Shown: positions 40,328 to 48,706 of the stretch, in pieces
Layout: each line of letters opens with the position of its first letter
Numbering within the stretch: the first letter of the stretch is position 1
From: Clostridiales bacterium
GTDB lineage: Bacteria > Bacillota > Clostridia > Saccharofermentanales > Saccharofermentanaceae
Direction of reading: 5' to 3'
Assembly: GCA_017649645.1 (NCBI GenBank)
Contig: JAGCGK010000124.1
Location: 1 to 52,657 of the forward strand
Length of the DNA stretch: 52,657 nucleotides
Translations under genes and position numbers: made by a program
The notes under the pieces: model-generated
Databases searched by the model: none
Told to the model about the DNA's origin: nothing
What the model saw: the letters and a program-made list of their open reading frames with translations, nothing else

Positions 40328-41995
40328 TCAGTCATCGAATTCTTTGTACTTATCCGGGACATCATCATATATCTTGTCAATGATCCCGTCATAGATCGAA
40401 CAGGATTTCCCGAAGATCTTTTCGGCTTGTGAATGAACGTCACCGTTAAAACTTTGCGCAAATATCGTTGCAAAGAATTCTGCTTCCAGTTTCTCTTTAA
40501 TGGTATCCGAAGTCTTACCTTCATACCAATAAGTATAACCCTGAAGACACTTTATCAGATCTTCTTCACTGCTGATATCAGTTGGTATATCCCTTCTCGG
40601 ATGCCCAAAGACTCCGCCAAACTGGTTGTTTGTTATGCCGCCTACAATATCATCCACGACTCTGTTGCTCTCCTGCTCATAGGAAAAGCCACCCATGGAA
40701 TGATGAGGAACAGAAATGTCATAATACTTTGTTCCGCGGCCATATATATATTCTCTATATCCGTAATAATCCCTCAGATAGAAGAACACATCCTTTTGTT
40801 CCTGACTCCAGTCAGCAGGAAGGTAATGATCTTTTTCCTTTCCCATAGGCTTCACGTTTATATTTTTATTGCTTATAACAAAATCAAACAGTGCCTTTAT
40901 CTCATCCTTACTTAATGAATAGTTGCTTTGTTTAATAACACTATCCATATGATCCTTAAAATCCTCGATCAATTGATCATGAATAACCTTTGACGACATT
41001 CCGAAAGCATTTGAATAATCATCCAATGCATGACCAAATTCATGAAAGAAACCATTAAAGAACTCTGAACTATCAGACGTAAATCCTGACAGATCAATAT
41101 AGATATTATTGTCAAAATCATTATAGTGCGGGTTAGCGGCTTCGTAATCCGCAAGTTTTACCTTCGAAAGATAGTATAAGGTTATGGATCTCAGCTTCGG
41201 TTCCTGCGTGTATATCGCGTATTTGATCACATCCATTTTCATGATAGAAAAAACTGCTTCGTCTTTTATAACATCTTTGAAAAACTTATCAGTTGCAGTC
41301 TTTGCCAGGGGATTAAGCAATTCAAATACACGTACACAATTAGAACAGGTATCATAATCAGTCTTAGATATATCTTTTTCCTCACCATATCTGTTTTTTA
41401 CATAATAGTGATACAACTTTTTGAGCCTGTTATAATCCATCAAAGGAAGATCCTTAGCTTCCATTTTTCTTTGAGCGATATCATCAAGGAATGCAGTAAC
41501 AGCTCCTTGGTCAAGGATCCCTCCGTCTATATCCACTTCGGCATCTATAATAAAAGTCCAGAATCTGTTTTTCAGGTTCTTGCATTTTTCTCTGTCGATC
41601 CCTGCCGCCTTTATATCACCGGAAGTTACTTCAGTTCCCTTATATTTTCCGACTCCGTCCAGCATATCACATATATTAGACATTGATCTGTTGGACTCAT
41701 CGATCAGCATGCAAATCATCCTTGCCATAGTAAAAACATTATTCGAAATAGAATCAACTTCTCCATAGAAAGTTTCAAGAACACCCTGAAGTTCAATAAG
41801 TTTATTATTAACTCTCGCTACATGATCATATGCATTCTGAGCAATATCGATCCCGCGCATCTTATACGCATAGCTCTTCCCGTCTGCCTGTGCATTTCTT
41901 ATAGGCGTCGGATAATAACTCAGATCTGCCGCCTCACTTACGTTCTTTATGGATCTTTTCAGATCATCCAGATAATCACTGCCGTAGTATCTCAT
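40328..41995 (-). CDS. Putative secreted zinc metallopeptidase effector with helical N-terminus (type VII/LXG-like)
   Basis: A 555-residue protein. Residues ~45-115 form long helices (HVARVNNKLIELQGVLETFYG, SNNVFTMARMICMLIDESNR) like the helical N-termini of WXG100/LXG effectors. Residues ~290-555 form a zincin domain: GFFHEFGHALDD (His318, Glu319, His322) and the downstream EAEFFATIFAQSF (candidate third ligand Glu, ~504-506), the pattern of lethal-factor-like gluzincins. No signal peptide, consistent with type VII export or cytosolic action. It is last of four co-translated genes (ATG 1 nt after the previous stop). No immunity gene follows. Type VII export is inferred from architecture; no secretion machinery is in the window. 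Confidence 0.65.
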   Translation of the reverse strand: MRYYGSDYLDDLKRSIKNVSEAADLSYYPTPIRNAQADGKSYAYKMRGIDIAQNAYDHVARVNNKLIELQGVLETFYGEVDSISNNVFTMARMICMLIDESNRSMSNICDMLDGVGKYKGTEVTSGDIKAAGIDREKCKNLKNRFWTFIIDAEVDIDGGILDQGAVTAFLDDIAQRKMEAKDLPLMDYNRLKKLYHYYVKNRYGEEKDISKTDYDTCSNCVRVFELLNPLAKTATDKFFKDVIKDEAVFSIMKMDVIKYAIYTQEPKLRSITLYYLSKVKLADYEAANPHYNDFDNNIYIDLSGFTSDSSEFFNGFFHEFGHALDDYSNAFGMSSKVIHDQLIEDFKDHMDSVIKQSNYSLSKDEIKALFDFVISNKNINVKPMGKEKDHYLPADWSQEQKDVFFYLRDYYGYREYIYGRGTKYYDISVPHHSMGGFSYEQESNRVVDDIVGGITNNQFGGVFGHPRRDIPTDISSEEDLIKCLQGYTYWYEGKTSDTIKEKLEAEFFATIFAQSFNGDVHSQAEKIFGKSCSIYDGIIDKIYDDVPDKYKEFDD

Positions 41996-41996
41996 T

Positions 41997-42281
41997 TCAT
42001 TTTCCCAGTTTATTTCCTTTTACGATCGCAATATTATCGTCCTCACACTGTTCAAGATTAGTCAATGCGTTCTGGAGATAATTTGAAGTACTTGAATACA
42101 CCCTTTTGATGTTTTCGACATAAGCATCATAACTTCTCAGACAGCGATCGATCTCGTTTATAGCACTGCCTTTCGAGTTAGTAAAACTAGGTGTTGAAAA
42201 ATCGATAAAATAGTATTTCAAATTGTATCCGAAATCTTCAACATCATATCTAAAGCTTTCCAGATCTACATTCATCTTCAT
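41997..42281 (-). CDS. Small helical protein, candidate effector-targeting partner
   Basis: A 94-residue all-helical protein (MKMNVDLESFRYDVEDFG; SKGSAINEIDRCLRSYDAYV; SSTSNYLQNALTNLEQCED) without a signal peptide. Size, helicity and position immediately before the large effector resemble the WXG100-like 'Lap' proteins encoded ahead of LXG toxins in Firmicute type VII loci. No W-x-G motif is visible, so family assignment is tentative. The ATG at 42281 has GGAGG at 9 nt, 4 nt after the previous stop. Confidence 0.6.
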   Translation of the reverse strand: MKMNVDLESFRYDVEDFGYNLKYYFIDFSTPSFTNSKGSAINEIDRCLRSYDAYVENIKRVYSSTSNYLQNALTNLEQCEDDNIAIVKGNKLGK

Positions 42282-42285
42282 ATCA

Positions 42286-42597
42286 TCAATCCTCCAGAAC
42301 ACTTGAAGCCAGCTTGTTTTCGCGCTCTATAATATCGCATTTGATGAAGTTGATCATACTGTCGATCATCTTGTCGGCACCATCCATCGCTTCGTATATA
42401 GCCTGTAATTCAGAGACCAGCACTTCTGCAGTTGTATGTACTGAAGAATTATCTTCAGGAGCAAAATCGTTTTTGCATAATTTGGATAACTTGTCGGTGT
42501 AATTAAGCATAGCTAATTTGGCATCAAGACCGACACCTTCCGATAATTTCTTGTAATTATCAAACTCCGCTACGTCCAGTTTAGTTATTTTGCTCAT
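42286..42597 (-). CDS. Second small helical protein, candidate effector-targeting partner
   Basis: A 103-residue helical protein (ITKLDVAEFDNYKKLSEGVG; AEVLVSELQAIYEAMDGADKMI; MINFIKCDIIERENKLA). Two small helical proteins in a row upstream of one large effector is the layout known for Lap1/Lap2-LXG sets. AAGGAG lies 8 nt before the ATG. No database family is recognised by eye. Confidence 0.6.
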   Translation of the reverse strand: MSKITKLDVAEFDNYKKLSEGVGLDAKLAMLNYTDKLSKLCKNDFAPEDNSSVHTTAEVLVSELQAIYEAMDGADKMIDSMINFIKCDIIERENKLASSVLED

Positions 42598-42609
42598 TTC
42601 TCATTCTCC

Positions 42610-42888
42610 TTAAGTGATCGAATTGCGGATCGACCTTATCAGCGCATCGTAATCCTCGTCACATGCGCGTTCATTAAGCGTACGTCTGATCCTGGCTCTG
42701 GCCATGCCAATGATCGGCGACGAATCATCAATTTGCGGCAGCGCTGAAATCAATGAAGAAACATCATCATCGTACAGATCTTTGCTGTTCTTTACCGCAC
42801 TTGCCAATAAAGACAGCTTCATATTTTCGTTTCTGCGTTTCTGTTTTAATTCTTCCTCAGTCAGATCATTATCATTTTCTGCAGCCAT
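42610..42888 (-). CDS. Hypothetical charged helical protein, first gene of the metallopeptidase operon
   Basis: A 92-residue soluble protein beginning MAAENDNDLTEEELKQKRRN, with helices continuing to a C-terminus EDYDALIRSIRNSIT. No family recognised. The ATG at 42888 has GGGGAG at 7 nt. A longer frame (to 43020, GTG start) has no ribosome site and lies in the leader. Position suggests a chaperone or regulator for the three following genes; this is inference. Confidence 0.6.
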   Translation of the reverse strand: MAAENDNDLTEEELKQKRRNENMKLSLLASAVKNSKDLYDDDVSSLISALPQIDDSSPIIGMARARIRRTLNERACDEDYDALIRSIRNSIT

Positions 42889-42919
42889 TTCATATCTCCC
42901 CGGCCCACACAAATATAAA

Positions 42920-42942
42920 ACGATATCCGTTGGAAATATCGT
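42920..42942. promoter_or_regulatory. Dyad in the 5' leader of the metallopeptidase operon
   Basis: ACGATAT (42920-42926) and ATATCGT (42936-42942) form a perfect 7-bp inverted repeat with a 9-bp spacer, between the promoter and first gene. It could be an operator or an mRNA hairpin. Confidence 0.4.
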
Positions 42943-43025
42943 ATGAGCCTTTATCAAATTATAGGAAAACTGAGAAAACAAAGCATTTAAAGCTACTATA
43001 TTCCAGTCCCTTGATTCCACCGATT

Positions 43026-43054
43026 ATTATGTCATAAAACGGATAATGTGTAAA
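43026..43054 (-). promoter_or_regulatory. Predicted promoter of the metallopeptidase operon
   Basis: Minus-strand TTTACA (43054-43049) and CATAAT (43031-43026), 17-bp spacer, giving a ~130-nt leader before the first gene. Confidence 0.6.
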
Positions 43055-43073
43055 TATATCTTGTTTTCGAGCA

Positions 43074-43108
43074 AAAACAAAAGACCCCGAGACGGCTGTC
43101 TCGAGGTC
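43074..43108 (-). terminator. Terminator of the HerA-like ATPase gene
   Basis: Minus-strand stem GACCTCGAGAC / GTCTCGGGGTC (11 bp, one G-U), 4-nt loop, then TTTTGTTTTT. Confidence 0.9.
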
Positions 43109-43132
43109 ATTGTGTTTATGTTGAACGAACGA

Positions 43133-44755
43133 TCAGAGATTCGGTGTCTTGTTGTACTGTGTTCTCTCACTCTTTGTAACGTGGATGAACATGTTGTGCA
43201 AGAGGTTAACACTCGTAAGGATAACTTCACCCTGGTTGAGCTTTCTGACGTGCTTGATAGCATAATCGTCAAGGTGAGTCTCAACCGCACGGATCTCATC
43301 GTTGAGCATGAGTCTGTGGATGAGCATCGTACCTATCTGACCGAAGAGGACAGGAGATACGTCCTTAGGGTTCTGAGTTGTAAGGTAAAGGAAGATACCC
43401 TTCTTACGACCCTCTCTAGCGAGGAGTGTCAAACCGCCGTGGAACTCTTTATCGGAGTAACGGGACTTAGCATATCTGTGAACCTCATCGATGAAGAATA
43501 CGAATGGATGGATGTTGTCCTGGGAGATAACGAAATTACTTACCAAGTCGATGACCATACCACCGATACCTTCGGAAGCACCGAGCTGTGAAGAGTCGAT
43601 GTAAAGTGTTGTCTCAGGCTCGTGTACGAACTCTTCGATTACGTCGAGGAGGTTGTACATTCCAGGAGCGCTGGAGAAGAATGACAAGAATCTTGTGTTT
43701 GTCATCTGATACTGGATCTTACGGATAAGGGATGCATTAAGGTTAGCCTTAAGAGCATCATAACGATATCTGAAGTTGTAGTTATCATCTCTGTCAGGCT
43801 CACAAACAGACTCTGCGTGGATCTGCTCTGGGAGAAGGTCAAGATCGAAGTCGTTATCCTCACCTGTAAGAGAAGCAAGGTTCTCCTGGATCTGGTCGAT
43901 ACTCTCACCAACCTTGTAGTAGTGCTTGTGCTCACCGATCTTCTTCATGTAACGAAGAGATGTGATAGCCTCGGAAAGAACTGCACCCTGGCTGCTGTTC
44001 TCAGTCTCGAAAAGTTTCTCCCACTGCTCCATTGTGATCTTACTCGGAGAGATAGTTGTATCAACACCAAGTGTGAGCTTCATAACCTCATCGCTGGAGA
44101 AAGCGTTTCTGTACTCACCTGTAGGGTCAACGATAAGAGCCTTTCTCTTGGAAGATACGAGCTTATCGAGGATAGCAAGTGCTGTTGTGGACTTACCACT
44201 GTTAGTAGCACCGATACAAACGAGGTGACGGTTGAAAAGTGTACTAGGCTTAAGTCTAACGTCTGCCTGTGATCTGTTAAGGTATGTAGCGAATGCCGGA
44301 AGACTCTCCTCTTCCTCGCTGGAGAACTCAAGAGACTGAACGAACAACTTATAAACCTCGTCAGTAGCAAGATAAACCTTATCGGAAATACCAACAGTAC
44401 TGAAACCTGCGAGATTGAACTTTCTGTCTTCAGGTCTCATGAGAGCTATAGTATCGATAATAAGTTCCTGATGTGTATCACTGACAGGTGAACCCAAAGA
44501 AGAAATCTTGGATCCTGTGCTCTCCTTAGCTGACTTGTTCTCGAATACCTCACCCAAAAATACGCCCAAAGTGGATTCGATACAAACAAAATAGTTGATC
44601 GTATTTGGCAAGAAAGATTTCTTGAACTTGCTTCTGTCATTCATGATAGCGAAGTTCTCAACCTGAGCAATACTGTTGCTTCTGAAAACCTGCGAAATCT
44701 TTCCCAAATAATAATCTTGAAGATTTAGACCTGCATAAAGTGTCTCAAGTGTCAT
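43133..44755 (-). CDS. HerA-like (DUF87) hexameric ATPase
   Basis: A 540-residue HerA/FtsK-superfamily ATPase. An N-terminal HAS-barrel-like region (1-190) precedes Walker A CIGATNSGKSTTALAIL (~201), and VDPTGEYRNAF. A middle helical insertion follows, then Walker B HPFVFFIDEVHRYAK, and LTLLAREGRKKGIFLYLTTQNPKDV with the sensor Gln/Asn and arginine-finger region. HerA works with NurA in archaeal DNA-end processing and with SIR2, DUF4297 or other nucleases in bacterial defence, but no such partner is adjacent. GGGGAGG lies 8 nt before the ATG. It has its own promoter and terminator. Confidence 0.88.
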   Translation of the reverse strand: MTLETLYAGLNLQDYYLGKISQVFRSNSIAQVENFAIMNDRSKFKKSFLPNTINYFVCIESTLGVFLGEVFENKSAKESTGSKISSLGSPVSDTHQELIIDTIALMRPEDRKFNLAGFSTVGISDKVYLATDEVYKLFVQSLEFSSEEEESLPAFATYLNRSQADVRLKPSTLFNRHLVCIGATNSGKSTTALAILDKLVSSKRKALIVDPTGEYRNAFSSDEVMKLTLGVDTTISPSKITMEQWEKLFETENSSQGAVLSEAITSLRYMKKIGEHKHYYKVGESIDQIQENLASLTGEDNDFDLDLLPEQIHAESVCEPDRDDNYNFRYRYDALKANLNASLIRKIQYQMTNTRFLSFFSSAPGMYNLLDVIEEFVHEPETTLYIDSSQLGASEGIGGMVIDLVSNFVISQDNIHPFVFFIDEVHRYAKSRYSDKEFHGGLTLLAREGRKKGIFLYLTTQNPKDVSPVLFGQIGTMLIHRLMLNDEIRAVETHLDDYAIKHVRKLNQGEVILTSVNLLHNMFIHVTKSERTQYNKTPNL

Positions 44756-44814
44756 TAAAAAAGCCTCCCCAAAAAAAGTCGAAATGAGTTACATCCGAAT
44801 ATGGACCTTATTAT

Positions 44815-44843
44815 TATAAAGGACAGAGGCAAAAAAGTGTTAA
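44815..44843 (-). promoter_or_regulatory. Predicted promoter of the HerA-like gene
   Basis: Minus-strand TTAACA (44843-44838) and TTTATA (44820-44815), 17-bp spacer, about 60 nt upstream of the start. Confidence 0.45.
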
Positions 44844-44947
44844 CTTTTGTGAAAAAAAACAATAAATAAATCATAAATACAATAATATGGACATATTCAG
44901 CGGCAATTGATTTTCACTTGAAACCCTTGCCACGTCTACATTTGCAA

Positions 44948-44975
44948 GAAAAAAGCCGTGATCCTGTCACGGCTT
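44948..44975 (-). terminator. Terminator of the methyltransferase/serine hydrolase operon
   Basis: Minus-strand stem AAGCCGTGA / TCACGGCTT (9 bp, 5-nt loop) followed by TTTTTCTT. Confidence 0.9.
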
Positions 44976-45011
44976 AAGATTTTATAAATTCGTCTTGATC
45001 TTGTATCGCTG

Positions 45012-45827
45012 TCATGATTTTTTCGCAGTTACCAGAAAATGAGGGCTCATACCCATGATAGTCTCATCGTATTCCGTAAGATGAAGGATCTCCAACAATC
45101 TGTTCCGCGATTCAGGATCTTTCCATTTATCGTTTAAAGCCGGCGAGATCCAGATACTTCCCTCCACAGCATGAGCATTGAGGACCTTAAAACCTCTCTT
45201 TTTGATCTCGGCTTTTAACTCACCCGGTGTATGAAAATAGGCATTGGCGATAAAATACGGATACTCCTTCGGTCTGTTATGCTCACCTGTTAAGATCTCC
45301 TGCCTTAGCATGTTCATGTATATCTCATCATCTATAAACTCATTTCCGTTGCCGTAGACAGAGAGCGCCCAGGTTGTCGAGCTGAACTTCGATATGCCCG
45401 CTGCTATAAGAAGACCTCCTGTCTTTAACACACGATATGCTTCTTTGAGGACTTTTGTGCGTTCGGACTTATTCTGCAGATGATACAAAGGTCCCATCAA
45501 AAGAACCACGTCCGCGCTGTCATCAGGAAGATGAAGATCTCTGGCGTCACCGACTAGTGCCTTATATGGGGTCGTCATGTTCTTTATGGCATGATCAACA
45601 GCTGTCGGAGCATACTCGATCATCGTAACATCGTGTCCCTGCTCGGCAAGCCACGACGAGTATCTGCCGATGCCTCCTCCGATATCGTAAATGACGCTCT
45701 TACCGTTCAGATACTGGGATATGATCTCCTTTGATCTGTAGAACTCAACAATACCAAGGCCACGTTCGAGACGATCTATCTCAGCACCGTTATTGTAGAA
45801 CTCATATACTTCGTCCATGTTTTCCAT
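45012..45827 (-). CDS. Class I SAM-dependent methyltransferase
   Basis: A 271-residue methyltransferase: motif I SVIYDIGGGIGRYSSWLAEQG, acidic residue of motif II in VTMIEYAP, GDARDLHLPDDSADVVLLMGPLYHL (motifs III/IV) and LKTGGLLIAAG. The lid region (YPYFIANAYFHTPGELK) resembles UbiE/small-molecule methyltransferases. The ATG at 45827 is 8 nt after AGG. It follows the serine hydrolase by 54 nt, and both share one terminator. Confidence 0.9.
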   Translation of the reverse strand: MENMDEVYEFYNNGAEIDRLERGLGIVEFYRSKEIISQYLNGKSVIYDIGGGIGRYSSWLAEQGHDVTMIEYAPTAVDHAIKNMTTPYKALVGDARDLHLPDDSADVVLLMGPLYHLQNKSERTKVLKEAYRVLKTGGLLIAAGISKFSSTTWALSVYGNGNEFIDDEIYMNMLRQEILTGEHNRPKEYPYFIANAYFHTPGELKAEIKKRGFKVLNAHAVEGSIWISPALNDKWKDPESRNRLLEILHLTEYDETIMGMSPHFLVTAKKS

Positions 45828-45881
45828 TTCATTTACCTGTCTTCCCAAAGAATTCTTTCAGTCTATGATATCACCATTCAG

Positions 45882-47048
45882 CTAAGAAAACATTCTGTCC
45901 AGATTCTGTACTATCAGCTTACTTTTATCCTCACCAAGATTAGCAAAAGTTAAAACGTAGAGTTTCTTGCCGTCCTTCTCCAGGATAAAGTTCGCCGTCT
46001 GGAATCTCGGGATCGCTCCCCTATGACCGATATAACCCATTTCGTTTTCCCAACCGCAGCCGTATCCGTCTATAAAGTTCAGAACTTCCTTCATTGAGTC
46101 TTCATTCAGAATATAGCCTCCGAACAAAGCGCGATCGAACTTGATCATGTCAACTGCGTTCGTGTGGATATCACCTGCTCCCTTCAGAAACTCAGGATCT
46201 TTGAGGTAATCCAGTTCAGGATCATCCTTAAATGACGCCGTTACCGGTTCGCCTGAAACGGCTGATGTAGATGTCATCTTACATGGCTCGAAAATAACCT
46301 CGTTAACATACTCCTCATAGCTCTTGCCGCTAACGTTTTCGATAATGAGAGCAAGGAGATGATAGTTGGAGTTGTTGTATGAATATTCAACATTAGGCTC
46401 GATCGCCATCTCGTTTGTGAAGATCAGTTCCAGGAACAATTCATCATCGATGATCTTTTCCATCTTGCTATATGCTTCAGCCCATGGAGTACTCGCAGGA
46501 TCAGGGCCGAAGATCTCATAGACCCTCTCTTCACCCAGAAATTGGTCAGGTCTGTTTACATAATCGATAAAGCCGGTACGCATATGAAGAAGATCGCTAA
46601 CGGTGACCTTTGATACCTTCTCGAAGTTCGGATATGAACTAAAGTCAGGATATATATCTCCCAAAGTATCAGTGATCTTAAGTTTGCCGTCTTCAACAAG
46701 TTTCATAATGCAAACGCCCACAAAGGCCTTGGAACATGAACCGATCTCATATGTAGTGAACGGGGTTACTTCATTACCGTCGACATCAAGGAGTCTCGCA
46801 CCTGCGGTAAAAAGCACCTCATCATCTGTAGCAACTATAACTGTTCCTCTGAAATCAGTCTCCTGAACCTCATATTTGAGCCATTTTACGATGCTGTCAT
46901 AATCTTCGCTCTCACTATAGTAAACGTTATTATCTGTCTTCATCTTGGCTAGTTCATCTTCAACATCAAGCTTAGGTCCTGACGAACTGCAGCCGACAAA
47001 AAGAAGAACATTGATCATGACAAGGAAAATGCTTAAAAGCTTCTTCAT
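45882..47048 (-). CDS. Beta-lactamase-family (class C-like) serine hydrolase lipoprotein
   Basis: A 388-residue lipoprotein with signal LLSIFLVMINVLLFVGC. The serine-hydrolase fold has the S-x-x-K tetrad in EIGSCSKAFVGV (~residue 103), the Tyr motif in VEYSYNNSNYHLLAL, and IGHRGAIPRF in the KTG/HxG position. These are typical of penicillin-binding-protein-like esterases rather than true AmpC. It is probably anchored outside the membrane and acts on peptidoglycan or an ester. Its gene starts 2 nt after the AraC/GyrI regulator stop. Confidence 0.9.
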   Translation of the reverse strand: MKKLLSIFLVMINVLLFVGCSSSGPKLDVEDELAKMKTDNNVYYSESEDYDSIVKWLKYEVQETDFRGTVIVATDDEVLFTAGARLLDVDGNEVTPFTTYEIGSCSKAFVGVCIMKLVEDGKLKITDTLGDIYPDFSSYPNFEKVSKVTVSDLLHMRTGFIDYVNRPDQFLGEERVYEIFGPDPASTPWAEAYSKMEKIIDDELFLELIFTNEMAIEPNVEYSYNNSNYHLLALIIENVSGKSYEEYVNEVIFEPCKMTSTSAVSGEPVTASFKDDPELDYLKDPEFLKGAGDIHTNAVDMIKFDRALFGGYILNEDSMKEVLNFIDGYGCGWENEMGYIGHRGAIPRFQTANFILEKDGKKLYVLTFANLGEDKSKLIVQNLDRMFS

Positions 47049-47050
47049 AA

Positions 47051-47941
47051 TTATTTTTTTATCCTTCTTACCGGTATCCATATCTCGTTATAAAATCCCG
47101 TGCCGTCCTCGTTAGGGATTCCGTAGCGCTCGATATTATATTCATCGACTACTTCATACTCATCGACATCAAAGAGCCACTCGCCGAATATATAACGGCG
47201 CATCTCCTGAGTTACTTCGCTCGAATTATCCCTGCACCTGAACTTGGCCCAGATCGTCTCAGGAATCTTTACGACCTTCATACCATCCGGAACTTCTCCG
47301 CCTTTGTAATCGGTTCCGACCATGAAGAGAAATCTCTCTTCGAATGTTATTCCCTCATGATCTTTGTACCACGGCTTACCTTCCTCATTTAAAACGGTAT
47401 CGCATTCGCCGACGCTTAAGCCGTAATATATGTTCTCTTCCCGATCTTTCATAAAGTCATAAATGAATCTCGGTATCTTTTGAAAACATGTGTCGTTATC
47501 AAACACATCAGAGACACCGGCGATCTTAAACTCCGGCATCTTCTCGAAAACAACATCGATCGTGTCCGCGCCTTTTACCGAAAACGTCAGTTTTAGAGGC
47601 AGGAAAGCCTTCGCGGGCTTATTCTTCTTTTTGACTTCGTTAGGAGTAGCGTCATGAAAACGCGTGAATGCTTTGGTGAAACTTTCCGGTGTTTCGTAGC
47701 CGTATCTGGCGGCAATGTCGATGATCTTCTCATCTTTTTCGATAAGATCCATGGCAGCAAGATAAAGTCTTCTGCTTCTTATGTATTCACCGATCGTGTA
47801 ACCTGTTATCATCTGAAAGCTGTTTTGCAGATAACTTGACGAGACATGTACTTCCATAGCAACCTCCTTCGGGCCCTGAACAGTCATGATATTGGTTTCC
47901 AAATATCGAAGTGTTTCATTGATCACGTTGGCCCAATTCAT
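47051..47941 (-). CDS. AraC-family regulator with GyrI-like effector-binding domain
   Basis: A 296-residue regulator. Residues 1-105 carry the double HTH (VSSSYLQNSFQMITGYTIGEYI; YETPESFTKAFTRFHDATPNEV). Residues ~120-296 form a GyrI/SOUL-like ligand-binding domain (FKIAGVSDVF ... FGEWLFDVDEYEVVDEYNIERYG ... EIWIPVR), as in Rob/BmrR-type drug sensors. GAGGAT lies 10 nt before the ATG. It heads an operon with the serine hydrolase and methyltransferase, likely drug-responsive. Confidence 0.93.
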   Translation of the reverse strand: MNWANVINETLRYLETNIMTVQGPKEVAMEVHVSSSYLQNSFQMITGYTIGEYIRSRRLYLAAMDLIEKDEKIIDIAARYGYETPESFTKAFTRFHDATPNEVKKKNKPAKAFLPLKLTFSVKGADTIDVVFEKMPEFKIAGVSDVFDNDTCFQKIPRFIYDFMKDREENIYYGLSVGECDTVLNEEGKPWYKDHEGITFEERFLFMVGTDYKGGEVPDGMKVVKIPETIWAKFRCRDNSSEVTQEMRRYIFGEWLFDVDEYEVVDEYNIERYGIPNEDGTGFYNEIWIPVRRIKK

Positions 47942-48033
47942 TTGTTTTTTATCCTCGTCTTTAAAGTACTATGTCTCGTTTATGAATTCCTGTCATGGAA
48001 TTCGAAGTTTTGTCTAATTATATCAAATGCTGA

Positions 48034-48618
48034 TCAGAATCTCTTCTCATTGGCATGAGCGTAGAAGATCACCTTAGGGTTATATGACAGTACTTTTTCC
48101 CAGTCATTCTTCAAACTGATGTTATCTTCGTAGCCGCCTAAGTATTCGTAAGGCTCCAGATCGCCGACTAAGCATGTTCCGTCATCAAGGATAACGGAGA
48201 TGCAATCTTCACTGTGGCTCGGTGTCAGGATGATCTCGCCTTCGATTCCAAGGTCTCTAAGGAAATCCCTGCTTCCGGAAGCTGAGATAACCGTTGCAGA
48301 TGATTCATCTATGGGCTTATATCGAAGCTTCGGTGTTCTCGAAAATATCTCGTCAGAATAGTGAACAAGGCTAACTTGGGAATCTACCAGGAGCAGCTTT
48401 ACTCCCTGCTCCATAAGTTCGCTTATAAGTCCGATGTGATCAGGATGGAAGTGTGAAGCAAGAACATAATCGATATCCTTTACGGCTATTTTGTTTTCTT
48501 TGATCGCTCCGTAAAACAACGGCAAAGTTCCGGCATAATCCGTATCAAACAGGATGCTTCCGCTATTGCCGCGGATCAAAAATGTATTCGTATTTCCATA
48601 TTTAAGTTTAGTGATCAT
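48034..48618 (-). CDS. MBL-fold metallohydrolase
   Basis: A 194-residue metallo-beta-lactamase-fold hydrolase: metal-binding ASHFHPDHIGL (H-x-H-x-D-H), LTPSHSEDCISV (second His) and GDLEPYEYLGG (bridging Asp), with a His near the C-terminus (FYAHANEK). Start at ATG 48618 (MITKLKYGNTNTFLI); the longer frame has no support. Divergent from a Nudix gene through a symmetric promoter region (48665-48700). Substrate unknown. Confidence 0.9.
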   Translation of the reverse strand: MITKLKYGNTNTFLIRGNSGSILFDTDYAGTLPLFYGAIKENKIAVKDIDYVLASHFHPDHIGLISELMEQGVKLLLVDSQVSLVHYSDEIFSRTPKLRYKPIDESSATVISASGSRDFLRDLGIEGEIILTPSHSEDCISVILDDGTCLVGDLEPYEYLGGYEDNISLKNDWEKVLSYNPKVIFYAHANEKRF

Positions 48619-48664
48619 ATATATCCATTCGCTTTTACACAAGTTTGACAGATCGGTTTTAAGG

Positions 48665-48700
48665 ATTATAACACAGTGGTTTTAAGCACTATGTTATAAT
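48665..48700. promoter_or_regulatory. Symmetric divergent extended -10 promoters
   Basis: TGTTATAAT occurs on both strands: minus at 48673-48665 (for the MBL gene) and plus at 48692-48700 (for the Nudix gene). The two form an inverted repeat TTATAACA / TGTTATAA, and inner GTG/CAC bases also pair. The plus-strand -10 ends 6 nt before the Nudix ATG. Confidence 0.6.
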
Positions 48701-48706
48701 TCCCCT

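Noticed and set aside
42889-43020. N-terminal extension of the first metallopeptidase-operon protein
   Set aside because: GTG start lacks a ribosome site, while the ATG at 42888 has GGGGAG at ideal spacing.
43133-44755. EssC/FtsK-type motor for type VII secretion next to the metallopeptidase operon
   Set aside because: Motifs are HerA/DUF87, no FHA domain or membrane helices as in EssC, and only one ATPase domain.
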